From Bolinopsis microptera (Eukaryota; Ctenophora; Tentaculata; Lobata; Bolinopsidae): DNA of 64,000 bases. Where the stretch lies: positions 5,818,902 to 5,882,901 of the forward strand of contig NC_087076.1 in assembly GCF_026151205.1 (NCBI RefSeq), given 5' to 3'. Below the pieces are notes generated by a model. That model did not search any database, was not told the DNA's origin, and was given only the letters and a program-made list of their open reading frames with translations. Positions 18,106 through 30,223 of this stretch are shown piece by piece; positions within the stretch are counted from its first letter, which is position 1; every line of letters starts with the position of its first letter. The position numbers and the translations under genes were made by a program.

Positions 18106-18805
18106 CTATTATACATATACTACTGACAAGCTGCTGATTTTGATTGTGCCATACACAGTAGATATTTTAATCCTAGTATATCAATAGTTTAACCTGAGCT
18201 GTATTATTGGACATTTGTTTAGCTAGTTATATTGAAGATGGTGTCTGGCAAGTACACCTTCCTGTCAAATTACATGATCGATTTAGTAACAATATAGATG
18301 TGAGTTGGTGTGATTAGTGGATAAAATGCTTCTTTTGCAAGAGCCATTAAAACTTAGAACCGTAGGACGTGGTACAGATAGTATCTTTGACAATTTTAGA
18401 CAGCTGCATCGATCTTAGCTTATTTTTATATAGTATCTATGTTTTATCATTTATGCCATTTCTCACTCATCATCATCACTATTGTGCGGGGGCTTAGTGG
18501 GTTGGCTTTTTCTAGAGTCACATATGATTGCCGAGCATTTGTACCTACATACAGTGCCAACTTGTTGCGATAGTTTTACTGCATAGTTCCTTCTACACGT
18601 AGCAAATCTGTATTATTTAACGGACGATTATAGTTTCGATGGCCTTTACAATTTTCTGCCATGTTACAATCTATCGTAATCTAAACTTTGTATCTATGGT
18701 AGAGTGGTATTGCACATAAATGGATGCATAATTTGGTTGTTCTTGTTGAATGGTATTTTGTTGTTTTTGTAAATCCTGGAATCGTTAAACCCAGGACCCC
18801 TCCTA
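18106..18805. other. No feature recognised
   Basis: Intergenic sequence before the LINE relic. No open frame, tandem repeat or RNA gene was seen. Confidence 0.3.
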
Positions 18806-21800
18806 TAGATATTAGGTGGGGCGAAGTAGTAAGTATTGAATGTTTACTTTCCAGAAGCTCAAGGCCTTATTCCCTTCGGTGAGGCTTAATAATGCCCACC
18901 TAATGCTTGATAACTCCAAATGTCTTGAGCTTTCAACTTATCTTAATGAGGCAAATATAGATATTGCAATACTTAACGAAACTTGGTTTAAAAAACTCAT
19001 AGCTGATAGCGAATTCCTGCACCTGATTGATATAGATATTTCAGCTCTGACGGATCTAAGAAAAAATCATCCACCTAGATCCTCTAATCCGACCCGGTTT
19101 AGGTGAAAATGGTGGCGGGGTTCAGGATTGTGTTAGAGCAGACCTTCAAATTATCTTCGAAGAAATTCCGACTTAAAGAGGGGCTGAGATTTCTTGCTGT
19201 GGAGTTTACAAATCACGGGCATTTTAAATTTGTATCTGTACATGTTTATCGTGTTGGTACACTGGGCTTTGCAAATCATGAAAAAATTCTTGGATCTCTG
19301 AAACTCTTCTTCGGAGAAGAGGGCTAAGCAAAGTTTTCATCCTGGGAGATTTCAAACCTGGACTGGAGTCTCTGGGTCTACCTGGCCGGCTCATGTCACT
19401 ATGAGCTGATTTTGTTGATCTTTTGTAGACCTTGGCCTTCGGCTATGTGTACTTACACCCAACCATGCAAAAAAGCAAACACACTGGACCTTTTGCTCAC
19501 AAACTATGAGTCTATAACTGTGGAACCTAATGGTAGGTGGCGAGATAGGTCTGTAGCTGATCATTTCAATCACTTTAAGATCAACTTAAGGTAAATAGGA
19601 AGAAGCCGGTTTGCAGTATGTGCTAAACTATAAAAACAGTGAACTGGGAGAGGCCTAAAACCATGAACTAGGCACACAGACTGGAATGCATTGCGTATTG
19701 GCACAGAACCTGGAAAATTGGGTGGAAAAATTTTAAGGAAAAACCTTTTCAATATCACTGACAATTCATCAAGAAATGCTCAGTTAAGACGATGGACAAG
19801 ATCCATTGTTTGGACTCAGAGGGCTATGTGCAGGCGCAAGTAAATAAGACTGATTAAAAGATAGACATAAAAGCGATAGAAGCCCAATAGCGTTCTCCTC
19901 GCCAGGAAAAACTTTAAAAAATGGTGGATGCTCAAAATGCGAAGGAAACATTAATGAAATCAAGATGATTAGCGCTCTTGTAAACCCCCAAAAAATTCTG
20001 GTCATATGTAAAAATAAAAATGCTAGTCAAAGTAGAATCCCTGAGTTTGTAAGCTACAAAGGCATGTCCGCAACTGCCCGAGGACCAGGCCTTCTGAGTC
20101 AATAGCTTTTTCTTCGAGCAGTTCTCTGAAGCATCATTATTCGACATAGATATTGATTATTCAAACGATTGGGCGCTTTGATATTGCATTGACCACCAAA
20201 GGGTCCGTAAAAAATCCTTTCAACATTTAACTCTAACAAGCTTATGGGCCTGTGGTCTTCATGGGAAACTTTTGAAAATACAGTGTGCTGTCGGGCTTGC
20301 ATACCCATTTTCACTATAATTTCATTCATTTTTTGGGTTACAACATTGGGCCATTGACCTAGGGAGTGGAAATCTGGGAAACGTTGTACCCATATATAAA
20401 AAGGTGATAAACATGAAGGTTTCAATTTTTAGGCGCACAATATTCCGCTACATGCTTAATCACCAAAGTTTCTTGACCGCAATAATTAAAAAGATGAGTT
20501 ACTTGCCACTTACTTACTGCCATGATCAACGAATAAACAACACGGTTTTCGAGTCTGAAGGATCATGTGCAACTAATCTTGTAGGTCTAGGTGGACAGCC
20601 AAGCTTTTTCACTGAATGAATATCTTTGAACAGATGTAGTCTACTTTGATTTTGCCAATGCTTTTGACTCGGTTAACCATGATACTTATATTATTTAAGC
20701 TAAAGTGCAAATTTGGTATTGATGGGAGGCTACTGAAATTATATGATTATCTCCGAGACAGGCAACAACAGGTCTTGATAAGTGGCAAGTTTTCTTTTCT
20801 AGGAGAAATACGCCCAGGTCTGGTTGTACCACAAGGCGTCATTTTTGGGACCGTGTTGTTCACTATGTCATTGATGATCTATCAGTGCGTGGGATTTCAC
20901 CATGCACACAACTGTCACAGTATGGCCGTGATACTAAAATTTGGCCGGAAGATTGTTTCGGAGTCTGATATCCTGAGGACGCAGATGGACATTGATTAAT
21001 CTCCATGACTGGTCACTTTCTAATAAAATGAGATTTCATCCGTCATTATGGTAGGTCCGCTCCGTCGCAGGAAGGGATATCCGAAACAGTTTCCCTCATT
21101 GTGTCCTACCCTCTTTTAAACTTCTAGTCACTGCTACTCTATGGGATGAATCGCACTTTGACTATGTTGATCAGGAAAAGGATCTGGGGTGTTTTTGTGA
21201 CAAGAATCTCGACTGGCAAGACAGTTGCTCTAAAGTTCCTTTCAAAGGCCAACCAAAAGGTTAGGCATGGCATGGAGAAATTGCTATTTTGTTCAGATGA
21301 AAATAGTCGTAGAGTAATGTATCTCACTTTATGAGAAGTCATATACTGTCACTTTACTCATATTTGCATAATTTCAAGGCACTTCGAGGGTAAGAAATAG
21401 CTACATAGCCCCTTATGTTTTGTAAGCTCAATCTTACCACGAGCAAGCTCTACGCCTTTTGACTAAGAATTTTATCTTTAGGACCCATTCCAAATGGAAA
21501 TATATTCCTTCTAGCTATACGTGAGATAGAGACTATTTCTGAGTTCAAAAGCAAATTGACCTCCTCCTACATGTGGATAAAATTCTTGCGGAGGACCTTT
21601 GATTATGTGATTCGTTGATTCCCTCGAGATCAGAGACAGAGATGTGAGGCAGTCTACATAAAGCTAACAATATGTTCCATAGAGCTTAAAATTCTGTGGT
21701 CTGTATTTCTCATGCCTCATTTAGTGCATATCTTCACTTCATGGATTTCACTTTATTGTATGATTTGATTGCTTTTGATTATTTTTGATGTGATTCTATT

Positions 21801-22032
21801 TGAAATTCTATTTAGAATTCAAGATTTTCGTGGGCCATACTTGTGCAGGAGGTGCATTGTGCTCTCAACCTCTGTGTTTTGGTGACCATCAGGTACTTTG
21901 ATTACTACATTTTGTCCTAAAAAAATCGTATTTTATCGGAGTCTTAATACTTATGAAAGATTTAATTATGTTCTTTGTGTAAATATTGTATGTAATGATA
22001 TGATTTGAAATGATTTCAATAAAAAAAATTCA
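18806..22032 (+). pseudogene. Decayed CR1/L2-type LINE, EN plus RT
   Basis: Endonuclease: KCLELSTYLNEANIDIAIL then NETWF at 18920-18990, a FRLKEGLRFLAVEF block near 19160-19210, and KKANTLDLLLTNYE before a DRSVADHFNHF block near 19470-19580. Reverse transcriptase: VYFDFANAFDSVNHDTLI near 20640, PGLVVPQGVIFG near 20815, IDDLSV near 20870, DTKIW near 20930, DWSLSNKMRFHP near 21007 and EKDLGCFCDKNLDW near 21175. Relic C-terminal text continues to about 21600. A 3' tail ending in AATAAAAAAAA at about 22030 completes the element. Many frameshifts and stops show it is inactive. The motif order is that of CR1/L2/Rex-like elements lacking RNase H. Confidence 0.75.
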
Positions 22033-23060
22033 GGGATGTTAGATTAGTGATGTATTATTTATTATCTCGCAACATTATGTTGTGTATGACAGCTGATCAA
22101 CTCTCCACTTATCAATCAATGACTTTGTATATTATTCGTCACTGATTGGGTGACGTGATCTGCAGATCACCGTGAGACCCCGGAGTTCTCATGAGGGACT
22201 AGTAGTTAGTGTTAAGCACAGTTGTAAGCATTTTAGAAGCTTAATTGGAATTGTAAAAAATTATATTCTTATAAACTCCTACGGGATAGAATAAGATTCT
22301 GATAATCCGGCTCCCGCTAAATAGATTCTGTAATACCGGATCCGCTGTAAGTTTTTTCCCGCTGAATAAATAACCCCGGCACAGCTTTATAATCCCGCCC
22401 CGCTTAATTTGGCTCACTAAGATTTGTTTTGTTTTGACATTCCATGAGAATTTCAAAACCGCGTATGTCACGTGTTTTGATGACGTGTATCACGTGACTT
22501 AACTACTACGACGCGCATTGGTAAAAAAATGTCACGTGACCTATGGCTTAACGTAAGAGAAGAACTATAATCACTCGATCTATGTCTCGTCTAATTGCAG
22601 GCGCATGGCAAAAAACCAGCACACTGCTGACATTACTTAAAACTCTTACATTAATGGACAGTTCCAAAACTTTGTCTCGACGGATACATTTGATTTTGTC
22701 CGGTTCGGTTATTTTGTCGTGTTTGATATAAGCCATGTATTATAGTCGTTATTGATAAACTTTCATGGACACGATATCCAGTTTTAGCTGTTATCGCTTG
22801 CCAGGCTTAATCGACGCCCCTTATCGATATTCATATTCATTTCAACGTTCTGATGGAGAATTTTGTTTAGATATAACGCCAACTTTTCAAAAGTCATAGT
22901 ACCTTTGTTGTATATTATTTGGTTTAGTCCCCAATTCATTTCATAGTTTTCCATAATGATCTCATATAGCTATATTTGAGGAGTAAATGTCAAATTTGTG
23001 GTCCTAGCACTAACCCGGAGGGGTTTTATAACACTAACACCGGCACGCTTAAGTTTTATT
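22033..23060. other. No gene; several GTCACGTGAC-type palindromes
   Basis: TCACGTGA occurs near 22490 and 22531, with GTCACGTGT near 22467. 22290-22410 has short repeated CCGGA and CCCGC motifs that could fold. There is no credible protein. Confidence 0.35.
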
Positions 23061-23062
23061 TA

Positions 23063-23192
23063 AAATAACCTCGTGCTAAAAGCACGTCGGGGTAATTTTC
23101 ATAATAATCCCTCGTGCTTCGCCTCGAAATTATTATAAATTTTCCCGCGCGTCGCGGGAAATTTGAAATATAATCCTGCGATGCCGGGGTTA
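23063..23192. repeat. Cluster of four adjacent hairpins
   Basis: Four consecutive inverted repeats each fold back on a GC-rich loop: about 23063-23099 (TCGTGCTAAAAGCACG), 23102-23137 (ATAATAAT arms around GTGCTTCGCC), 23137-23164 (TTCCCGCGCGTCGCGGGAA) and 23169-23192. The style matches the 40233-40418 structure. Function unknown. Confidence 0.6.
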
Positions 23193-23721
23193 TGTGTGTT
23201 ATAGCTGCCAGATCAAAGTTTTTTGTTTTGTTTGGTTTTGGGTGGTTTTTTGGGGGGCGTGCGAATAGAATTTTTATTGATAACAGTAAATTATTTGCAA
23301 ATAAACTCAGCTGACCCAGAGGCCAGAATTCTCGCGCAACAAATTAGATTTATCAGAAGCATGAAGTCTTTGGTAAAATTTGTTGCGTTTGTGTTAGGAT
23401 TTTGGATTTGATTAATATGAATAAGTTCTTTACGATTATCTATAATGTAATTTGATAACCGGTATTGTAAACCAGTATTTTAATGTAAAACTGCAATTTT
23501 TTATTTGCAATGATGCTAGTGCGAAGAACACTGCCATCTCCACGGAACTACCGCTGTAAAGACTCACTACAAAAGGCGAGGGCACCATCTACTCGGGGCC
23601 TTTTTCCAGTCATCGGCCCGGGGTTGTGCTCTGCGTCAGGGAAGATCGGATTGATTTGATGCTTGACATCAAATTGTTCTCTGAATTCTGGCATAGTTTT
23701 TGATGCCCTAAAAATGTAAAA
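23193..23721. other. No feature recognised
   Basis: No gene, RNA or repeat beyond a short G-rich stretch at 23225-23260. Confidence 0.3.
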
Positions 23722-24385
23722 ATGACCCTGACCCTGACCCTGACCCTGACCCTGACCCTGACCCTGACCCTGACCCTGACCCTGACCCTGACCCTGACCC
23801 TGACCCTGACCCTGACCCTGACCCTGACCCTGACCCTGACCCTGACCCTGACCCTGACCCTGACCCTGACCCTGACCCTGACCCTGACCCTGACCCTGAC
23901 CCTGACCCTGACCCTGACCCTGACCCTGACCCTGACCCTGACCCTGACCCTGACCCTGACCCTGACCCTGACCCTGACCCTGACCCTGACCCTGACCCTG
24001 ACCCTGACCCTGACCCTGACCCTGACCCTGACCCTGACCCTGACCCTGACCCTGACCCTGACCCTGACCCGATCAACTGACCCCAGCGTAATTAAATGGG
24101 AGTCAATTTTCGGGAATCAATTGTCGAGAGTCAATTGTCGGGGGTCAATTGTCGGGGGTCAATTGTCGGGAGGTCAATTGTCGCGGTACCAATATTAACT
24201 TTATGCTAGGTAAAAGGTAAGGTTAACTCTAATTGTAAGATACAAGGTAATATTAACTAAATATGCTTGGTAAAAGGTAAGGTTTACTCTAATTGTAAGA
24301 TACAAGGTAAAATTAACTACATATGCTAGGTAAAAGGTAAGGTTAACTTTAAATTTAAGGCAGAAGGTGCTGAGTAGTGTAAAAC
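23722..24385 (+). repeat. TCAGGG/CCCTGA hexamer element, copy 1
   Basis: 58 perfect copies of TGACCC (23722-24069) are followed by GATCAACTGACCCCAGCG, five to six copies of a 14-15-base GTCAATTGTCGGGG unit, and three copies of a roughly 60-base TAACT...GGTAAAAGGTAAGG unit. The same order recurs at 50088-50515, so this is a dispersed element and not a chance microsatellite. Long open frames on either strand here (Gly-Ser or Thr-Leu repeats) are artefacts of the hexamer. Confidence 0.82.
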
Positions 24386-24395
24386 GGAAGGGGAC

Positions 24396-24508
24396 TGTAA
24401 TGTATTATTGATTATAATATGACGATGTATATTTCTTATTACTAATCAATCTATTTCAGCCTCTATTTAGAGGTCTAGCAAGACAGTCTATTTCATTGGT
24501 CCATAACA
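24396..24508 (+). repeat. 5' LTR of Ty3 element 1
   Basis: TGTAATGTATTATTG to TTGGTCCATAACA, 113 bp, identical by eye to the 3' copy. It is unusually short for an LTR. Confidence 0.93.
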
Positions 24509-24520
24509 CTGGCGACGAGT
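24509..24520 (+). other. Primer-binding site of Ty3 element 1
   Basis: CTGGCGACGAGT lies immediately after the 5' LTR. The same TGGCGACGAG follows the LTR of the second element at 61441. The priming tRNA was not identified. Confidence 0.7.
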
Positions 24521-25297
24521 ATGACAAAATCCTACCCCTATCCTCTGACCGCTACAGTCAGCGCGCCGGAAGACTGGTTCGAGCAGTACACATGGTTTCT
24601 CAAGTCCCAAAAATCCTATCCGGTTGAACCGGAACCGTTAGTAGAGAATCCGAATGAAGCGCAACGAACCGCGCATGCACAACTGTTAGCGGAATATAAT
24701 CAGCTATGTCAAACGATCAAACCTCACTTCTTAACGAGCATTGATCCAGAAATCTTTTCCCTACTTACGTCTTTAGCATCTCCAAATGACGTCAACGAAC
24801 TTACATATTTCGAGATGAAGACAATTCTCATAAATCACATGGTCCCGAAACCGACTGTTTTGGCAGAGCGATTCAGATTCTACAAATGCCACCAAAAGCA
24901 GTCGGAGAAAACAGCAGACTTTGTTGCGAGGTTAAAAAAACTGGCAGTCAAATGCAAGTTTACAGACTTCGGCAGTTCAATGTTAGATCAATTTATAATG
25001 GGAATTGTTAACTCAGAAGCACAGGAGTTGCTATTGGAGGAGGATTTCGAACAACTGACACTAGAGAGAGCGTATAGAAAAGTGGTGGCAATGGACAGAT
25101 CTAAATCAGAGGCTGCAATGATTAAAAACTCCCAGCAAACTGTACATAAGGTACAGATCAGCAAGAAGTCTCAAGGGAAATCTTCACAGGGAAGTTCCAA
25201 TCAGGAGACAAGATGCAATAAATGCAAACTCAAATCGCATGCAACCAAGGACTGCTATACTAAATGTTTCAACTGTGGTGAATTGTATCATACTGCT
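24521..25297 (+). CDS. gag: Gag of Ty3 element 1, cut in its second zinc knuckle
   Basis: The structural protein that packages element RNA in cytoplasmic particles. The start is the ATG 13 nt after the LTR. The first 200 or so residues are a helical capsid-like region (YFEMKTILINHMV, RFRFYKCHQKQSEKTADFVA and KCKFTDFGSSMLDQFIMGIV blocks). A first knuckle has C-N-K-C-x4-H-x4-C at about residues 230-243. A second knuckle begins with C-F-N-C-x4-H and is broken two residues after its His by the hAT insertion, so its last Cys lies beyond position 25911. Reading into the insertion gives 55 foreign residues and a stop at 25460-25462. The interruption removes the gag-pol link, so this copy can hardly be autonomous now. 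Confidence 0.9.
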
Positions 25298-25903
25298 CAG
25301 GGACGTAGCCAGGATTTTTCTTTGAGGGGGGCTGTCGGCGAGCGAAGCGAGCCGACGCGTCCAATCAAGCTGCGCAGCGAGCGAAGCGAGCAAGCTGTGG
25401 CAGGGGTCTGGGGGCGCAGCCCCCAGCGGGGTCCAGGGGCGGAGCTCCTTGGCGGGGGCTAGGGGGGCGCAGCCCCCCGGAAATTTTTTGCGAAACAGGG
25501 TGTTTTAGACGACATTTGGCATTAAAGAAATTTGTAGGACAGCAATAAACTGGGATTGAAAAGAATCAAGTACTCACGTAAATTTGGTAACTTCACAACA
25601 GCAATCTGCATTCTCCAATCAGAATTTACGACTTACTCAGGCCTCATCGTCTTAAGATTTTTACATTTCCTACGGTCTAGGGGACACTATTGACTATAAT
25701 TATAGAAGTCTTCTAGAATGTTTGCTTGGATTTAATGACATATATTTACTAATCCACAGTTCAAATCTTTGACTGACTGCAGTCATAAACAAAGCCCAGT
25801 TACCAGGCGACCATGGGGACTAGGGGGCTTATCTTTTTTCTGGGGTTCGATTTTTTCCGGGGGGGCTGCCGCCCCCCTAGCCCCCCCCCTGGCTACGTGC
25901 CTG
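25298..25903. mobile_element. 606-bp hAT MITE inside the gag-pol frame
   Basis: Inverted ends CAGGGACGTAGCCAGG and (reverse complement of the right end) CAGGCACGTAGCCAGG, 15 of 16 matching, are flanked by the 8-bp duplication ATACTGCT at 25290-25297 and 25904-25911. This is the standard hAT signature. The body has GC-rich palindromes (GCGAGCGAAGCGAGC, GGGGGCGCAGCCCCC) at its left side and a C/G-rich right side. There is no transposase. Element plus duplication is 614 bp, and gag and pol are in the same frame when it is disregarded. Confidence 0.93.
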
Positions 25904-28900
25904 ATACTGCTAAGGACTGCCGTAAGAAGACGAAACGCAAGTCCTGGAAACAGAGTGGTAAATCTACACATCATGTATCAACAGACTGCAACAACAGCGA
26001 TTCAAGCAGCGATTCAAACCAGGACACAGAACAGTTTGTGAGTCGAAATATTTACTATTGTGAATTGTCGGAGAAATCCGTAAGTTTAGATGACCAGTTA
26101 AATGTTTTGTTTCAAAAATCTTCAAATTTGGGCAACAACCTGACAAGTATTGATGATTCTAAAATTCAGGATGATGATAATAGTGTTCTGTATGGTAGTA
26201 ATTTGCATGATGATTCGCATGTTGATTTGCATGACAATAACATTATTTTGCATGATAACAGGTTTTTGCATGATAACACTGTTTACTTCGATAACGTGAA
26301 CTTTTTGCGTGATTCTAGACCCCTGATCAAGGTTTGGATCAATCGCCGAGAGTGTCTGATGGAGTTTGACAGTGGATCAAGTGTATCTGTGTGCAGTAGA
26401 GAGATGCTGAAGAAAGCTGGTGTGGAGTTTAAGTTGAGAAGTAGTGATAGGCAACTGCGTGTGGCGAATGGTCAATACCAGCAGGTATGCGGTAAAGCAG
26501 TTGTGGAAGTGGCGATAAACAACCAGATTGTGAAAGGGTTGGAACTGTATGTGGTGGATAATCACTTTCCAGCACTGTTTGGACGCTCTTGGATTACAGA
26601 GTTTTGTGGTGAAAACTGGTTAGAAAAGTTAGTAACGAGAACACAGGGCCAAACAGCAGAAGTTGGACAGAGACCAACAAAAGAGGTTGAACTGGAGAGA
26701 ACTGATGGAAACTGTAGCGCACACGAAGGAGAATTTCCTGGGACTCAAGAAGGAGTACGAACAGTGAACGTGTTGGGAGTTATGGAATCAGAACCAGTGA
26801 CAGATACCGCCAAGAGAAAGTTTAAAACTGGACAACGATGTGAGGACGAAGAGACTGCTCCTAGAACACATCAGTTGAGAAATTTTGTTAGTGTGGACGA
26901 TGAAACAGATCCTGGAACACCAACAAAGATACGGACAGTACAAGAGATAATGTCTAGTGACATCTTCAAAGATGAGTTAGGTCTGGTAAAGAACTATAAA
27001 GTGCAACTCCAATTGAAGGAGGGAAGCAGACCTGTCACGCAGAAATCAAGAGCAGTACCTTTTGCTATTAAAGACTTACTGGAAAAGGAGTTAGACAACA
27101 TGGTGAAACAAGGAATTTTGAAGAAAGTCAAAGAGAGCCCATGGGGAACTCCAGTTATGCCAGTGAAAAAAGGAGACGGTGTGAGAATATATGGAGACTT
27201 TAAAGCAGTCAACAAACTATTGGAAATGAAACATCACCCGTTACCAACTACAGAAGAATGTTTTGCAAGCGTTTCGGGAGGAGAAAAGTTCTCAGTCATA
27301 GACATAAAACAAGCGTACAATAACGTGGAGCTATCAACAGAAGATCAACTCATCACGACAATGAATACGCATATGGGACAGTATGTGTGGACGCGCTTAC
27401 CGTATGGAATAAATAGCAGCGCAGCAATCTTTCAGAATCTGATGGACAATGTACTACGGGGTATACCTATGGTTTGCTGTAGGATAGACGACATTTTAAT
27501 AGCAGGAAAGAACGATAAAGAGCACTTAGATAATCTGAATAAAGTTGTGAGAAGACTGGAAGCAAACGGTTTCAGATGCAGACTGAATAAATCTAAGCTG
27601 ATGCATGAAGAAGTGATTTATCTAGGACACAAGGTGAACAAGCATGGTATGTCACCAGTCAACAGCAAGATAGACGATCTGTTAAAAGTACAGGCACCGG
27701 AAAATGTGAAAAATTTAGTAGCATTTCTGGGAGCAGTTGGGTATTATCGCAAGTATCTACCAGATTTGTCGACAATAATCGCTCCATTGGACGAGTTGAG
27801 AAAGACTGAAGTTGAATGGCGATGGACAAAGACTGAACAGAAAGCCTTCGAAGAATTAAAGAAATTACTTTGTTCTGACAGAGTATTGACGTTCTACAAC
27901 CCGCTGAAACGTTTGAAGCTGGATACAGACGCAAGCAGCGTGGGTTTGGGAGCTGTATTGTCACACATAGATGATGATGGAACAAATGAACGTCCGGTTG
28001 AATTTATTTCAAGGACATTATCGAATGCTGAGAAAAAATATAGCCAGATTGACAAAGAAGCTTTAGGGATAGTCTGGGCTATAAAAAGGTTTCATATGTA
28101 TCTGTATGGAAGACACTTTGAACTAGTGACGGATCACCAACCGTTAGTACATATATTTGGACCTAAGAGAGGCATTCCAGAGATGACGGCGAACAGATTA
28201 TCCAGATATGCACTGCTGTTACAAAATTACGATTATAACATAGTATACAGAAATACAAAAGAGCATGCTAATGCTGATGTAATGTCCAGATTCCCGAAAA
28301 AAGTCATTCATGTGGACGAGCCAAACGAATGTGAAGAGGCATTTTCTTTGACCGTGGAGGACGCACTGATAGATGCAAAAGAAGTTGCCCGGGAGACATC
28401 CAAAGACATTATTCTGAGCAAGATAGCGATGTACATTGTAGATGGCTGGCCGGAAAAGATAGACAAAGATCACAAGGAGATGAAAGCCATGTACGACAGA
28501 AAGAACCAACTCACGACTGAAAAAAGATGTATCACATGGGGAAATCGTGTAATCATTCCACATAAACTAAGAGCAGAGGTTCTTAAGATGCTACACCTTA
28601 CACATGTAGGGATGACTGGAATGAAAAGCCTGGCTAGAAGCTATGTGTGGTGGCCAGGAATAGACCAAGATATAGAGATTTTAGTTAAAGCATGTGCATC
28701 CTGCCAAAAACACGGGAAAAAGTTACCAAAAGTCATCGACCATCCCTGGGTTAAATCAACAAGACCCTGGCAACGAGTACATGTGGACTTCGCTGGAGAA
28801 TTCCAAAATAACTATTGGTTACTGATGTACGATACTTACTCAAAATGGCCGGAAGTTATCAAGATGTCTCATAACACTACTGCGCCAGCTACGATAAAAG

Positions 28901-29736
28901 CAATGAGAAGAGTATTTTCAAGAACAGGGGTACCTTGGGTTCTAGTCAGCGATAACGGACCGCAATTTATCAGTGAAGAATTCAAGAACTTCCTAAAGAA
29001 GAATCAGATAAGACATGTTTTGTGCCCATCATACTCCCCGAGGAGTAACGGAAGCTGCGAACGGTTTGTCCAGAGTTTTAAGTCAGCGATGAAAAAGATG
29101 TACGAAAAGTCTAAGGATTTAGATTTAAATCTCGCTAACTTCCTAATGGCATATAGGAATACTCCACACTCTGTAACTAAGCAACCACCAGCAGTAATGA
29201 TGTACGGACGAACTTTACGATCTAAGTTACATCACCTCAGACCCAGTGATCAGATGGAAGCGGAACGACTGGATGTTGATAATGAACAAAAAGTTGTTGA
29301 CAGTAAAAGAAACGAACGTGTATTTGAGGAGAAACAAACAATATGGGTTCGACCGGACACTCGGAAAGAGTACGAACCAGCAACGATTGAAAAAAGACAC
29401 GGAGAATCACTGTGGTATGATGTGAACTACAAGGGCAGGATCATAAAGAAACATGTAGATGCGATGAAGAAACGGTTAGTGCCAGTAATCGAGTTACAGA
29501 AGCAGCAAATTGAGATACCAGAAAGAAACACTGAGCCGAGGAATATTGAACAACCTGTGATAACAGTTCAGCAGCAGCCGGGTCCAAGTAGAGAAGGAGC
29601 GCCAGCTGTGACTAGTAACCAACCGACACAATCTAGCACTCAGATCAGTGGTCAGGAGCCAGTTAGACGCTCGGGCAGGTTGAGTGCAAAACCTCAGATC
29701 AGGTATAATGCAAACACCGGGTTCGTGAACCCGTGA
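25904..29736 (+). CDS. pol: Pol polyprotein of Ty3 element 1
   Basis: Continuation of the gag frame; an ATG at 25813 inside the hAT insert only extends it artificially. Residues counted from 25813: aspartic protease FDSGSSVS at about 185; reverse transcriptase with VIDIKQAYN at about 495 and R-I-D-D at about 557, where most relatives have an aromatic residue before x-D-D; RNase H with LDTDASSVGLGAVLS at about 700 and TDHQPL; integrase with an H-x4-H and C-x2-C finger at about 925-970 and the D, D, E residues in VHVDFAG, SDNGPQF and the G-S-C-E-R-F context at about 990, 1045 and 1081. The tail has RRSGRLS and no chromodomain. All catalytic acidic residues are present. No envelope gene follows. 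Confidence 0.92.
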
Positions 29737-30105
29737 ATCTTGCATGTATTGTAAAGCACTTTTTTGTTTGTTTTGTAAAGCACATTTTTTATGCACACGT
29801 GTAGTACACTTTTATACTTTTGTACAGCATTAAATTGTTTTAAAAAATTTGTAAGCAATCCAGGGTGTTCAGAAACAATAATAGACCTGAGGAGATTATT
29901 TAGCGCTATTATGACAGTGTAATCCAGGAATTCTGTTTTTAAACTAGTAATTCATTGACGTAGGGCGCGACGCCAAACGGGATTTTAGTGTACAAGTTTT
30001 ATCTCAACGAACATTTTATGTAATTTTAGTGCGCGGAGCACGCACGTATCATTTCGATTTCGTTCGATTTTATCCTGAAAAGTAAATTCATTTGTGAAGG
30101 GAAGG
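29737..30105 (+). other. 3' untranslated region and purine tract of Ty3 element 1
   Basis: Non-coding space between the pol stop and the 3' LTR. GAAGGGAAGG at 30096-30105 abuts the LTR and is the likely plus-strand primer. Confidence 0.75.
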
Positions 30106-30218
30106 TGTAATGTATTATTGATTATAATATGACGATGTATATTTCTTATTACTAATCAATCTATTTCAGCCTCTATTTAGAGGTCTAGCAAGACAGTCTA
30201 TTTCATTGGTCCATAACA
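30106..30218 (+). repeat. 3' LTR of Ty3 element 1
   Basis: 113 bp, identical by eye to the 5' LTR, followed by the target duplication GGGAC. Confidence 0.93.
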
Positions 30219-30223
30219 GGGAC

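Larger units (their letters stand above)
24396..30218 (+). mobile_element. Complete Ty3/gypsy LTR retrotransposon (Mag-like)
   Basis: Identical 113-bp LTRs (24396-24508 and 30106-30218), each starting TG and ending CA, are bounded by the 5-bp target duplication GGGAC (24391-24395 and 30219-30223). A primer-binding site TGGCGACGAG follows the 5' LTR and a purine tract GAAGGGAAGG precedes the 3' LTR. Gag and pol share one frame once the internal 606-bp hAT insertion is set aside. LTR identity indicates very recent insertion. Domain order gag-PR-RT-RNH-IN is that of Ty3/gypsy, and the LTR and primer-site style suggest the Mag group (inference). Confidence 0.93.

Noticed and set aside
23708-24198. 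Long Gly-Ser (minus) and Thr-Leu (plus) repeat proteins, and the similar Asp-Pro/Gly-Ser frames at 50030-50299
   Set aside because: They are translations of the CCCTGA hexamer. A 6-bp repeat stays open in most frames by construction.
25298-25903. A gag C-terminal extension and a pol N-terminal leader encoded by the hAT insert
   Set aside because: Both are read-through of the MITE. The 8-bp duplication and the interrupted zinc knuckle show they are foreign.
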